Shown piece after piece: positions 27,695 to 36,548 of a DNA stretch of 64,000 nt. The notes under the pieces are model-generated. The model did no database searches. It was not told the origin of the DNA and saw only the letters and a program-made list of their open reading frames with translations. Every line of letters begins with the position of its first letter. Within the stretch, counting starts at the first letter, position 1. Source of the stretch: Bacteriovoracaceae bacterium (GTDB lineage Bacteria > Bdellovibrionota > UBA1018); contig CANFJX010000004.1 in NCBI GenBank assembly GCA_947447665.1, positions 105,843 through 169,842 on the forward strand. Direction: 5' to 3'. The translations under genes and the position numbers were made by a program.

Positions 27695-29364
27695 GAATAA
27701 ATAAGCCGTGCTATGTCATTGTGGAAAGCGATTCCCATGAGCAACAAAATAAAAACCAGACCGAATCCTTGAACAATTTCCATTTGTCGCAGAGAAAGTG
27801 GCTTGCCCCTCACCATCTCAATCCCAAGAAGTAAAAGATGCCCCCCATCGAGAACTGGGACTGGCAAAATATTAAGCACTCCTAAACCAATCGAAAAAAT
27901 GGCCATATTCGTCAAAAATACAATCAAGCCCCGAGCTAGAGACTCTCCCGCAATTTTGCCAATCGTCAGAGGTCCACCCAACTGCCCCATGGAAACCTCT
28001 CCCATAGCCATCTTCCGGAGGGAAACCAGATTTCGCCAGGTCAAACTAAACATTCGCTCAGTCGCTTGGGCAACTAAGCGAATCGGATTGAGTACTCGCT
28101 CAATTACGGTCGGAGGTTCCGTCAATACCAACATCGGAGCAATCCCGATGGTGTACTGGGTCTTTTTATTCAGAGAAACATCTCGCGTGGCCGTCGCAGT
28201 AGGCTCTACTACTGCTTCCTGCACTTGACCCATCCGCTCCCACTTGACCTTAACTTTGCCGTCTTTTTCCCCTGATTTTTGGACACTCTCGCGAAGCTGA
28301 AAAAAACTTTGCGCCTCACTGCCCCCGACTTCTATGAGACGATCGCCCGCCTTCAATCCCATTTGCTCAGCAGGTGACTTGGACACCACTTTTTCAACAA
28401 AAAGCTCAGATGAGAAAAGACCCAGATCCACCCCTAAACCTTGTGAGTTTGCAGGCTTTTCAAAGTTCCACTCGACCCTCTTGGGAGCGCCGTCCGAGGA
28501 TTTTCCTTTCTCGACCTGGATGGTGACAGGAGTTCCAGGGTTCGAAGTCGCATAGAGAGCTTCCACTTCTTCCCAGGTTTTTACGGGCTTTCCGTCATAG
28601 CCAACGAGTTGGTCCCCCGTAGCGATTCCGGCCTGAGCTGCTTTGGATTGAGGATTCGAAACACCCGCCTGCGGAGCACGTGCGAACGGCAAAAGCCCCT
28701 CGATTTGACCTACATGCGTTGACTCTCCATAAACCCCAAGGCCTGACTCACTCGTTGTTTGAGCCTCAATCACTACGGGCTGAGAGTCTCCCGGATGCAG
28801 AACTTTGACTTCTAATTTTTGACCAGGGCTTTCAGTCAGGGTCATCACTACTTCTTCAAACTTCGTGACGGGACGGTGATTCACTTCCAGAATGTGATCA
28901 CCGCTTTTGAAACCAGCGATTTCGGCTGGCGAACGGTGCACCACTCGTCCAACGAAGCTAGCCATCTGAGGCTCACCCAAAGCGAGAATCACCATGAAGA
29001 TCATAATGGCCAAGATAAAGTTAAAGAGAGGGCCACCAAAGAAAATAAAAAACCTCTTCCATGGCTTTTGCAAATGCAGCGCGCGCTTCATCTCATCCGG
29101 ACTTAACTGTGTCTCTCGATCCTCTCCCAAGAGCTTAACGTAGCCACCCATCGGAATTGCAGAAACTCGAAACTCAGTCTCTCCGAACTGTCGCGACCAA
29201 AGCCTTGGCCCAAACCCGACTGAAAAAACTTCAGCTTTTACTCCAAAAAGCTTCGCAAAGAGGAAGTGCCCAAACTCATGAAAAACCACGAGAGGCACTA
29301 AAATAATAATGAAGGCCACGACAGGCCGCAGCAGTGAAGTCAGAGTCGCCAGAAGACCTAACAT
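27691..29364 (-). CDS. rseP: Site-2 zinc metalloprotease RseP with three PDZ domains
   Basis: This 557-residue intramembrane protease cuts membrane-bound regulators such as anti-sigma factors and signal-peptide remnants. The zinc site HEFGH lies at residues 29-33 in the first helix, and the third ligand motif NILPVPVLDGGH at about 498-509. Between them I count three PDZ-like domains (about 136-190, 232-286 and 321-378), each with a hydrophobic-GD(H/Q/R)(I/L) core, whereas E. coli RseP (450) has two. This explains the extra length. It lies 12 bp upstream of... the end of cdsA in the transcript; dxr, which usually sits between cdsA and rseP, is absent. Confidence 0.93.
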   Translation of the reverse strand: MLGLLATLTSLLRPVVAFIIILVPLVVFHEFGHFLFAKLFGVKAEVFSVGFGPRLWSRQFGETEFRVSAIPMGGYVKLLGEDRETQLSPDEMKRALHLQKPWKRFFIFFGGPLFNFILAIMIFMVILALGEPQMASFVGRVVHRSPAEIAGFKSGDHILEVNHRPVTKFEEVVMTLTESPGQKLEVKVLHPGDSQPVVIEAQTTSESGLGVYGESTHVGQIEGLLPFARAPQAGVSNPQSKAAQAGIATGDQLVGYDGKPVKTWEEVEALYATSNPGTPVTIQVEKGKSSDGAPKRVEWNFEKPANSQGLGVDLGLFSSELFVEKVVSKSPAEQMGLKAGDRLIEVGGSEAQSFFQLRESVQKSGEKDGKVKVKWERMGQVQEAVVEPTATATRDVSLNKKTQYTIGIAPMLVLTEPPTVIERVLNPIRLVAQATERMFSLTWRNLVSLRKMAMGEVSMGQLGGPLTIGKIAGESLARGLIVFLTNMAIFSIGLGVLNILPVPVLDGGHLLLLGIEMVRGKPLSLRQMEIVQGFGLVFILLLMGIAFHNDIARLIYS

Positions 29365-29376
29365 GAGTACCTCCGT

Positions 29377-30207
29377 TCAGATGAAAATCCGGATGCCAGC
29401 ATACATAACGGGCAGGCTAAAAACTACACCGTCGAAGCGATCCAACAACCCACCGTGCCCGGGCAAAATAGAGCCCGAGTCTTTGAGTTGAAAGGAGCGC
29501 TTAAGAAAACTTTCACAAAGATCTCCCACCTGGGCCACAGCTCCAACGAAAATCGAAAGAAAAAGAGCGACGCCCAGCGAAAGGCTCGGAAAAAAAGCGT
29601 ATTTAAAAGCGATCACCGTGACCGCACCCGCCAGGAGGCCACCCCAGGCTCCCTCTCGTGTCTTCTTGGGGCTCATCTGTGGATAGAGCTTAATCTTTCC
29701 GTAATGCATTCCAGCAAAGTAAGCCCCAGTGTCCCCGGCCCAATTAATGAGAAGAAAGACCAAAACCCATTCCAAACCATGAGGGAGTTCATAAATTTTT
29801 CGAAAGTAAAGTGGCAAGAAAACTAGGTAGATAAGCCCAAAAATAGAAAGCGCTAACTCTCGAAAATGCTGCGTCAGGGCTGCGGAATAGTGCCGGCTGG
29901 CCGTGAACAAAAAATACCCAAAAAACACCAAAAAACATAAAATAAGAAGGAGGTGTTCACTCTGTGGAATCAGCAGGTCTGCTCCAGCAACTAACCAAGC
30001 CACGGCCAAAAAGGCGTACTTTTTTTCCTGCCGGTCGGGGAGCGTCAAGGTCATCTCAGTATATTCGTGAACTAACCCCAGCGAAAGCCCAGTCACTAAT
30101 AAGAAAACAATGACCCAATTACCAAAAATCAAAAGCGCTAAAACAAGTACTGCTCCGAGAGCCCCTGTGAGGACCCTCTTTCCCAACTCAGAAGACATAG
30201 GCCACAC
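29377..30207 (-). CDS. cdsA: Phosphatidate cytidylyltransferase
   Basis: This 276-residue polytopic membrane enzyme makes CDP-diacylglycerol from phosphatidic acid and CTP. The family signature SFLKRSFQLKDSGSILPGHG lies near the C-terminus, with GLLDRFDG after it. About seven hydrophobic helices precede it. It follows uppS after 11 bp and its product feeds PssA encoded downstream. Confidence 0.94.
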   Translation of the reverse strand: MWPMSSELGKRVLTGALGAVLVLALLIFGNWVIVFLLVTGLSLGLVHEYTEMTLTLPDRQEKKYAFLAVAWLVAGADLLIPQSEHLLLILCFLVFFGYFLFTASRHYSAALTQHFRELALSIFGLIYLVFLPLYFRKIYELPHGLEWVLVFLLINWAGDTGAYFAGMHYGKIKLYPQMSPKKTREGAWGGLLAGAVTVIAFKYAFFPSLSLGVALFLSIFVGAVAQVGDLCESFLKRSFQLKDSGSILPGHGGLLDRFDGVVFSLPVMYAGIRIFI

Positions 30208-30218
30208 CCTTCCTGGCG

Positions 30219-30977
30219 TTACTTCAGAAGCATACCCTCAGAATTCAGAGAAGTAAATTCAGGACCCGCACCCGCAATCCCTCCAAATCGCCTTTCTCTT
30301 CTGGAATACTCTTCAATCGCTTGGATGAGATCTTTCGGCTCAAAATCAGGCCAGCAAGTATCCACAAAAACGCACTCTGCATAAGCAGACTGCCAAAGTA
30401 GGAAATTGCTCATCCGATGCTCACCACTGGTGCGAATAAAAAGATCAACTTCAGAAAGATCGCCTAACCCGGCCGTCCAGAGATATTTCTCCAGAACTGC
30501 CTCATTCATGTCACTGGGCGAAAGAATCCCATGAACACAGTCTAGCGCGAAACGCCGGGCCGCATCAGCTAATTCCCGACGAGAGCCATATGAAATTGCG
30601 AAGGTCAGCTGGAGACCGGAATTGCCTTTGAGTCTCTCTACGACGGAGCTCAAAATCTCCTGAAGGTCCGCATCCAAGCGCTCTACTTCACCGATCACTC
30701 GAAGCCTAACGTTTTGACGATGAAGATCGTCCGCCTCCTTCTTTAGATACTTCTTGAGGAGGCGCCACAAAACTCGCCGTTCATTTTCTGGTCGACTCCA
30801 GTTTTCCGTAGAAAAAGCATAGAGGGTTAGGGCCTGAACGCCCATTTCACTCGCAGTCCTGACGATCGACCGCACACGAGATGAACCGCGAATGTGCCCA
30901 AACAGGCGGGAATGCCCTCGTTTTTGCGCCCAACGCCCATTCCCATCCATCACGATGGCGATATGCTTCGGAATCAT
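30219..30977 (-). CDS. uppS: Undecaprenyl diphosphate synthase (isoprenyl transferase)
   Basis: This cytoplasmic enzyme of about 252 residues makes the C55 lipid carrier for peptidoglycan and O-antigen. The N-terminal motif IPKHIAIVMDGNGRWAQKRG holds the catalytic Asp, and the C-terminal LFIRTSGEHRMSNFLLWQ is the second signature. A GTG eight codons upstream (31001) could extend it, but the ATG at 30977 gives the standard N-terminus. It follows frr closely. Confidence 0.95.
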   Translation of the reverse strand: MIPKHIAIVMDGNGRWAQKRGHSRLFGHIRGSSRVRSIVRTASEMGVQALTLYAFSTENWSRPENERRVLWRLLKKYLKKEADDLHRQNVRLRVIGEVERLDADLQEILSSVVERLKGNSGLQLTFAISYGSRRELADAARRFALDCVHGILSPSDMNEAVLEKYLWTAGLGDLSEVDLFIRTSGEHRMSNFLLWQSAYAECVFVDTCWPDFEPKDLIQAIEEYSRRERRFGGIAGAGPEFTSLNSEGMLLK

Positions 30978-31007
30978 TAGATTCACTTCAGTCTCAATCA
31001 CTAAGAC

Positions 31008-31565
31008 TTAAATCGTCAAGATTTCTTTTTCTTTGCTGGAAATCACTTTATCGACTTCCACCGTCTTTTCGTCCGTTTTCTTCTGGACCTGATCCATCGC
31101 CTTCTTTACATCGTCCTCAGACAAAGACTTGGCCTTTTCCTGCTTTTTCAATTCCTCATTTGCATCCCGACGATGAGTTCGGATTGTAATTTTGGTTTCT
31201 TCGCCCATCTTCTTGATCAGCTTCACCATGTCTTTACGGCGCTCCTCGGTCATAGCCGGGAGCGGAATGCGAATGACCTTGCCGTCACTTTGTGGGGTTA
31301 AACCAATATTGGCCGCGAGGATCGCCTTTTCAATCGCTCCAATCATTCCCCCTTCCCATGGAGAAACTTGGATAGTCCGAGCGTCTGGCGTAGTCACGTT
31401 AGCAACCTGATTCAGCGGAACGCTCGAACCATAATAGTCCACGTGGACTGGATCAACGAGAGCAGTCGATGCCCTTCCGGTACGGACCCTTACCAACTCA
31501 CCCTTGAGGGACTGAATTGCCTTGTCCATATTTTCGGTCATTGAATCTAAAACCGCTTTTGACAT
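31008..31565 (-). CDS. frr: Ribosome recycling factor
   Basis: This 185-residue factor splits post-termination ribosomes with EF-G. It shows RTGRASTALVDPVHVDYYGS, VTTPDARTIQVSPW and the C-terminal helix VDKVISSKEKEILTI, all family blocks. It follows tsf with a 43-bp gap. In most bacteria pyrH lies between tsf and frr; here it does not. Confidence 0.97.
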   Translation of the reverse strand: MSKAVLDSMTENMDKAIQSLKGELVRVRTGRASTALVDPVHVDYYGSSVPLNQVANVTTPDARTIQVSPWEGGMIGAIEKAILAANIGLTPQSDGKVIRIPLPAMTEERRKDMVKLIKKMGEETKITIRTHRRDANEELKKQEKAKSLSEDDVKKAMDQVQKKTDEKTVEVDKVISSKEKEILTI

Positions 31566-31608
31566 GATGTTTTCCTCTTCAGCTTTTCAGCAGCTCAGAC
31601 CAATCCAC

Positions 31609-32232
31609 TTAGTTCGACTCGGTCGCAGACTCCTGAACGCCTTCACCCAAAACAAATCGGGCAAAGCGACGCACGGAGATATTCTCTCCCAGACCAGCAA
31701 TCGTCTCTTTCAAAAGCTGTTCAATGGTCTTGCTTGAGTCCTTGACGAACGTCTGCTGAAGAAGACAATGATCTTCGTAGAATTTCTTCAACTTTCCTTC
31801 GGCAATTTTCTCGAGCACAGCAGCAGGCTTGCCAGATGCTTGCATTTGGGCCACAGCGATTTCTTTTTCTTTTTCGAGAACAGAACTAGGAACTTCTCCT
31901 GAGTGCACCCATTGAGGATTCGCGGCAGCCACATGCATAGCGATATCCTTAACAAATTGCTTAAACTGCTCAGTTCTTGCGACGAAGTCAGTTTCGCAGT
32001 TTACCTCAAGAAGCACACCCACTCTACCTTCACCGTGAATGTAGGAAGTCACTGCGCCTTCTTTGGTTAATCGTCCTGCTTTTTTAGAGGCGGCGGCAAT
32101 ACCCTTCTTTCGGAGGTATTCAATCGCCTTCTCAAAATCACCGGAATTCTCAGTCAGTGCCTTCTTGCAATCCATCATGCCGGCACCGGTTTTTTCGCGG
32201 AGCTCTTTAACTAATGATGCTGAAATTTCCAC
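31609..32232 (-). CDS. tsf: Elongation factor Ts (short form)
   Basis: This is a 207-residue nucleotide exchange factor for EF-Tu. The N-terminal UBA-like region LVKELREKTGAGMMDCKKAL and the core motif GVLLEVNCETDFVARTEQF are clear. It lacks most of the second half found in E. coli EF-Ts (283 residues), like the short forms of Thermus and some others. It follows rpsB after 4 bp. Confidence 0.96.
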   Translation of the reverse strand: MEISASLVKELREKTGAGMMDCKKALTENSGDFEKAIEYLRKKGIAAASKKAGRLTKEGAVTSYIHGEGRVGVLLEVNCETDFVARTEQFKQFVKDIAMHVAAANPQWVHSGEVPSSVLEKEKEIAVAQMQASGKPAAVLEKIAEGKLKKFYEDHCLLQQTFVKDSSKTIEQLLKETIAGLGENISVRRFARFVLGEGVQESATESN

Positions 32233-32236
32233 GATC

Positions 32237-33208
32237 TTACTCTCCTTTGGAAGTTTTCTTAATTTTCTTAGCTGGCTTTTCTGCAGCCTTTTCAGGAGCA
32301 GGGGCAGCAGCCTTTGAAGCTACAGCAGCGGGTGAGGCAGCCACAACAGCAGCAGCTTCACCTTCGACCGTAGTCAATTCAGCTTCCACTTCCTGCGCTT
32401 CCAAATCAGCTTCGTCCACGCCCTGAAGGTCGATATCGCCTTCAAACCGAGAAACTTTCTTCTCGGTCTCAGAGTCTTCCTTAGCACTTGCATCAGCAAC
32501 TTCTTGCGCGCGAAGCTTTTCTTGGAACGTTTTTACGCCTTCAAGACAGCTATCAGCGATCAGGCGAGCAAAAAGACGAATGCTTCGAATCGCGTCATCA
32601 TTCCCTGGAATCACGTGAGTGATATCGGAAGGATCGCAATTAGTATCCACGACTGCGATCGTTGGAATGCCCAACTTCTTCGCTTCTTTCACTGCAATGT
32701 GCTCTTTTTCGGTATCAATCACGAAAATAGCGCCGGGCAATTTCTTCATGTCCTGAATGCCGCCCAGGGATTTTCTCAGATTATCGAGTTCGCGATCTAG
32801 GCGAGACTGCTCTTTCTTAGGTGTTTCATCCCATTCTGGGGAAATCTTTAAAGCTTCCAATTTCTTCAAGCGATCGATCGATGCCTTGACCGTTTGGTAG
32901 TTGGTCAACATTCCACCCAACCAGCGATTGGTCACGTAGTACATTCCAGCTCGCTTTGCTTCTTCTTCGATCACGTCTTTAGCTTGCTTCTTGGTACCTA
33001 CGAAAAGTACTTTTTTGCCTTCAGACGCAATCTGAGCAGCAAAGGTGCAGGCCGCACGAGCTTGGTCCACAGTTTTCTGCAAGTCGATGATGTAGATCCC
33101 ATTTCGAGCGCCGAAAACATAGGGTTTCATTCTTGGGTTCCAACGGCGAGTTTGATGGCCGAAATGAACACCTGACTCTAAAAGTTCCCGCATAGTAATT
33201 GCTGGCAT
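32237..33208 (-). CDS. rpsB: 30S ribosomal protein S2 with long C-terminal extension
   Basis: This 323-residue S2 protein begins [20 protein letters not shown] and contains [20 protein letters not shown] and [13 protein letters not shown], all typical. After about residue 235 it continues with an acidic then Ala/Lys-rich tail of about 85 residues that is absent from E. coli S2 (241). The tail ends in a basic run ([10 protein letters not shown]) and is probably disordered. The ribosome-binding site AAGGAG lies 8 bp before the ATG. A structured leader (33280-33354) precedes it. Confidence 0.97.
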   Translation of the reverse strand: MPAITMRELLESGVHFGHQTRRWNPRMKPYVFGARNGIYIIDLQKTVDQARAACTFAAQIASEGKKVLFVGTKKQAKDVIEEEAKRAGMYYVTNRWLGGMLTNYQTVKASIDRLKKLEALKISPEWDETPKKEQSRLDRELDNLRKSLGGIQDMKKLPGAIFVIDTEKEHIAVKEAKKLGIPTIAVVDTNCDPSDITHVIPGNDDAIRSIRLFARLIADSCLEGVKTFQEKLRAQEVADASAKEDSETEKKVSRFEGDIDLQGVDEADLEAQEVEAELTTVEGEAAAVVAASPAAVASKAAAPAPEKAAEKPAKKIKKTSKGE

Positions 33209-33279
33209 TGTACTGCTCCTTTAATATAGTGCGGAAGTCATACCTGCGCTGAATGCGCTGAAGGGCTTACCGCGGTTTA

Positions 33280-33354
33280 GACCTGGGTGATGTGCCCGGG
33301 TCGTCCTCCACCTTCGTTGACCGACCTGGATCGGAACCACGTTTGCCGAAGGTG
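33280..33354 (-). promoter_or_regulatory. Structured leader of rpsB: candidate S2 autoregulatory RNA
   Basis: On the minus strand two hairpins can form 70-145 nt before the rpsB ATG. One has the 8-bp stem CACCTTCG/CGAAGGTG (33309-33316 with 33347-33354) enclosing a CCGA/TCGG hairpin (33321-33334). The second pairs 33280-33287 with 33295-33302 (7 of 8 pairs). A 9-bp tandem repeat TGCGCTGAA (33245-33253 and 33254-33262) lies between them and the start. No T-run follows, so attenuation by a classical terminator is not supported. Confidence 0.45.
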
Positions 33355-33401
33355 TGCGTAATTTGGAGGATGCATATCGCAGAAATCATGTGAGATGCAA
33401 C

Positions 33402-35192
33402 TCAAATCTGGCCGGAAATCAAGAACGAAAAAATTCGACCCACCGGGTAGCCTGCAACCCATTGAATCTGCTGGTTCAGGAGATTTTCCACTCGAACGGC
33501 CAAGCGTAGTTGCCGAGAGAGCGGGTAATCAAGGGCCGTATCCAGCACCGCAAATCCTGGAAGCTCCTGCCCCGCCGTGGCACTCGTACCTGACGAACCG
33601 GAAACTCGTAAAACTCCGCTCCACTCGACTTTTTGAACCGCACCGCCCCAATGAAGACTCACTCCCAAAATTTCTGTCCAGCGAGGCAAATAAGGAAAAG
33701 GCCGACCAGTTACATTTATACGAGAAGGACTCCATGCGAACGAATGAGTAAAGCCCCAAAGGGAGTCGACCTGGTACCGTAGTGTATTTTGAACTGCAAG
33801 CACACTCGCCCCACCCAGATTGGTGACCGTATCCGGTGACGAATCCGAGCTCCGACTCATGAGTGCCCGGACATGATCTCGAAACTGACCGTAGACCTGG
33901 AGCATTCCTTCGAGCGAACCACGCTTCCACTCGACGCCCGTCGTAGTGGTCCAATTTTCCTCAGTCTTCAAGTCCGGATTACCGACGAAATGCCCGTAGA
34001 CGAAGTAGCGATCCAAGAGAGAGGGAACCTTTTGAGCAAATCCCAACCTTAAATAAAATGAAGGCTTTCCCCTCCCCCATTCATTTCTAAATCCCAGAGA
34101 GCCTTGAGGAAGTAGCCCAAAACCATTCACCCAAGAAGCCTGAAGAAGGGGCTCAACAATCCAACTCTCGTGACCAAATACCTTCGAGATTTGAAAATTT
34201 CCGACCGTCTGGATAGGAGCTTGGAAGCTCTGGCCAAAATAGCTTGCCCGGCGCAGGCTCGCACCCAACCTCCAAGCACCCAGCTCAACGACGTTTTCAA
34301 TCCCCCACTGCTGAACTTCGTCTCGTGAGCCCAATCCCGAATTGGGATCTTGGTAAGTCATGAGAGAAAAATCGGAAAACAAACTCGATCGAAAAATCTG
34401 AGAATCACTCCATTGATAAACATTCTCAAGAATGGGAATCACTCGCGCAGTGCGCATTCTTGCTAACGGCGAAAAACTAAAAACAGGCCCCTGAGCCGCC
34501 GCATCGAGATGAGTCGCTAATAAATGTGCCCCCCCCGAGTAACCCGAGGAAGAAGACCCATGATGCCAGCGCGTGCTGAAGCCCGCACTCGGACCGACAG
34601 CCTTCAGAAAACTGTAGCCAAAAACCCAAGCCAATCCTTCTTGGCTTTTCCCAGCAGCATACACTTGATTCACACCAGTCGAAGAATAGAACTCGCCCGC
34701 TCGATAAACGGAGCCCTCTTTTTTAAGCGCCTCAGCAGTCCAAGGAGAGAGAGTCAAAGTGCCCGACCGCGCAGACGGATTAAAGCCATTCAGACTTGGA
34801 CCTGATTGAAAGCTAAAACCCGACCAGAGGTAAAAAGGAAAAACTGAGAGATCAAACCCCCCTCCCTGCGGGGGATTCAGTGAAATACCGAAGGACTGAG
34901 TATCAATATCCTCAGATGACATTCCATACCCTCTCAACTGCGAGAGATTTCCGGGCCGACCCGAATTCGAAATGGACACAGGAATCTCATCCTGAATCCC
35001 ACTTAAAACAGAACCCGCGCCCGTCGCGCCCCCGGCTGAGCCCGATTGCGAAGGAACTACCCAATCTGATTGAAGCACCTCACCGGCTAGTCCCTCTTTC
35101 ACAAGAGTCGGCAGCTGAATTTCTTCAGCAGCCGTAAAACGTGAAAAAAATAGAAATATTAAAACCTGTTTTTTTGTTACTTTCAGACTCAC
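33402..35192 (-). CDS. TonB-dependent outer-membrane receptor (BtuB-like)
   Basis: This protein of about 596 residues has a signal peptide (KVTKKQVLIFLFFSRFTA) and a plug-like domain with SNSGRPGNLSQLRGYGMSSE in the usual VxIRGxG position. The remainder is a barrel with many aromatic-flanked strands. The C-terminus VRVENLLNQQIQWVAGYPVGR followed by FSFLISGQI resembles BtuB-type receptors (vitamin B12) and other small TonB receptors. The GTG at 35192 is preferred because it places the signal peptide at the N-terminus; a TTG at 35231 would abut the ribD frame on the other strand. The substrate is unknown; no cobalamin riboswitch was recognised upstream. Confidence 0.75.
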   Translation of the reverse strand: MSLKVTKKQVLIFLFFSRFTAAEEIQLPTLVKEGLAGEVLQSDWVVPSQSGSAGGATGAGSVLSGIQDEIPVSISNSGRPGNLSQLRGYGMSSEDIDTQSFGISLNPPQGGGFDLSVFPFYLWSGFSFQSGPSLNGFNPSARSGTLTLSPWTAEALKKEGSVYRAGEFYSSTGVNQVYAAGKSQEGLAWVFGYSFLKAVGPSAGFSTRWHHGSSSSGYSGGAHLLATHLDAAAQGPVFSFSPLARMRTARVIPILENVYQWSDSQIFRSSLFSDFSLMTYQDPNSGLGSRDEVQQWGIENVVELGAWRLGASLRRASYFGQSFQAPIQTVGNFQISKVFGHESWIVEPLLQASWVNGFGLLPQGSLGFRNEWGRGKPSFYLRLGFAQKVPSLLDRYFVYGHFVGNPDLKTEENWTTTTGVEWKRGSLEGMLQVYGQFRDHVRALMSRSSDSSPDTVTNLGGASVLAVQNTLRYQVDSLWGFTHSFAWSPSRINVTGRPFPYLPRWTEILGVSLHWGGAVQKVEWSGVLRVSGSSGTSATAGQELPGFAVLDTALDYPLSRQLRLAVRVENLLNQQIQWVAGYPVGRIFSFLISGQI

Positions 35193-35261
35193 TTTGCGGC
35201 CAGTAGAAACACAATTTACAACCCCGTCCAAGTGAAAAATCGTGTATCATCATCTCACCAC

Positions 35262-36548
35262 ATGACACTCGATTCGTATGACTTAATATTTGCGCGGGGA
35301 ATCTCCGCAACCGGACCTTGGGAGCAAATCCTGCCTCACGATTTTTTGCAGCCGCACCTGCTGAGAACGCCAGAGAGCGAGGGAAGTGACCGCTTTTGGA
35401 TGATGGAGGCCTGGACCGAATCACTCAAGCACCATGGCCTAACCCAACCCAATCCCGCCGTGGGATGCGTCTTGGTGGATGCATTTGGAAAAGAAATCAG
35501 TCGAGGATTGACGCAGCTCTTTCCTGGGGCACATGCTGAAAAAACAGCATTCGACCGCGTAACTAACTCAAACTCCCTTGTCGGAGGGACAGCTTACGTT
35601 ACCCTAGAGCCCTGCGCTCATACGGGGAGAAATGCATCTTGCGCTGACTTACTCGCTACTTCGCCGATTCGCCGTATCGTGATTGCGCGAGCAGACCCTA
35701 ATCCCCTCGTCCAAGGAAAAGGCATCCAAAAACTCCGAGCAGCAGGAAAAGACGTTACCATCGGAATTCTCTCGCGGGAGCTCACTGCTTGGAACCTCAA
35801 CTTCCTGACGCAGCAAATTCTGAAACGCCCTCTCGTGGCTCTAAAATGGGCTCAGACTCTCGACGGCCAGCTCGCTGATGACTCAATGTCATCTCAGTGG
35901 ATTTCAGGTCGAACTTCACGCTCCTACTCGCATTGGCTCCGGCAGCATTATGATCTGGTTCTCGTCGGCGCTCAAACCCTCGTAAGCGACTTTCCGCAGC
36001 TCGACATCAGAGACTGCTTCAGACCGCACCAAGGTCAACCGCTTCCCGTTTTTTTCGATCCCAAGGGCATCCTTTTCCAACAGCCCAAAGAGATCCAAAC
36101 CCAAATCAAAAGCCGAACTCTCAAACCTGGTAGAAAATGTATTTTGATCGCTCCTCTTTCAGTTCTGGATAAAAATCCTCGCTCTTGGCTTCACGGCCTG
36201 AGCGACCTTGTAATTCTTGCACAACCTGGACATTCCCTAGCACCAGAACTCATCGACATCATCAGCGGACCAGAAGTCGAAAAAGCCCTGGGCCGCCCCG
36301 TTCAGAGTGTGATGATCGAGGGCGGGAGCAAAACTCTGACTCAATTCATTTCTGCCGGTTATGGTGATATTTTCCACTGCTTTGCGGCTCCCATCCTGAC
36401 TGGCGGCGAAAAAAATCGAATCTCCATAAAAAAGACTTTAAATCAAGCGACGAGACTCCACACCATCGCCTCCAATCAACTCGAATCAGACATTCTGATT
36501 GAAATGATTTCAGAGGAAGTTAAAAATCGAATTTTTCTCCCTAGTTAA
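35262..36548 (+). CDS. ribD: Bifunctional riboflavin biosynthesis protein RibD
   Basis: This protein carries the pyrimidine deaminase and reductase that catalyse two successive steps to riboflavin. The deaminase zinc site is HAE (about residues 91-93 from this start) and PCAHTGRNASC. The reductase domain shows LKWAQTLDGQLADDSMSSQW and MIEGGSKTLTQFI. About 45 N-terminal residues before DRFWMMEAW have no counterpart in E. coli RibD. The true start is uncertain: GTG 35232, ATG 35262 and ATG 35400 are all open, and none has a good ribosome-binding site. No ribB/E/H genes follow, and no FMN riboswitch was recognised. The 3' end overlaps the convergent FAH gene by 8 bp. Confidence 0.88.
   Translation: MTLDSYDLIFARGISATGPWEQILPHDFLQPHLLRTPESEGSDRFWMMEAWTESLKHHGLTQPNPAVGCVLVDAFGKEISRGLTQLFPGAHAEKTAFDRVTNSNSLVGGTAYVTLEPCAHTGRNASCADLLATSPIRRIVIARADPNPLVQGKGIQKLRAAGKDVTIGILSRELTAWNLNFLTQQILKRPLVALKWAQTLDGQLADDSMSSQWISGRTSRSYSHWLRQHYDLVLVGAQTLVSDFPQLDIRDCFRPHQGQPLPVFFDPKGILFQQPKEIQTQIKSRTLKPGRKCILIAPLSVLDKNPRSWLHGLSDLVILAQPGHSLAPELIDIISGPEVEKALGRPVQSVMIEGGSKTLTQFISAGYGDIFHCFAAPILTGGEKNRISIKKTLNQATRLHTIASNQLESDILIEMISEEVKNRIFLPS

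Noticed and set aside
35230..35420. FMN, TPP or cobalamin riboswitch between the TonB receptor and ribD
   Set aside because: Isolated matches such as CTGAGA and GGGAAG occur, but the ordered conserved boxes of these riboswitches are absent.
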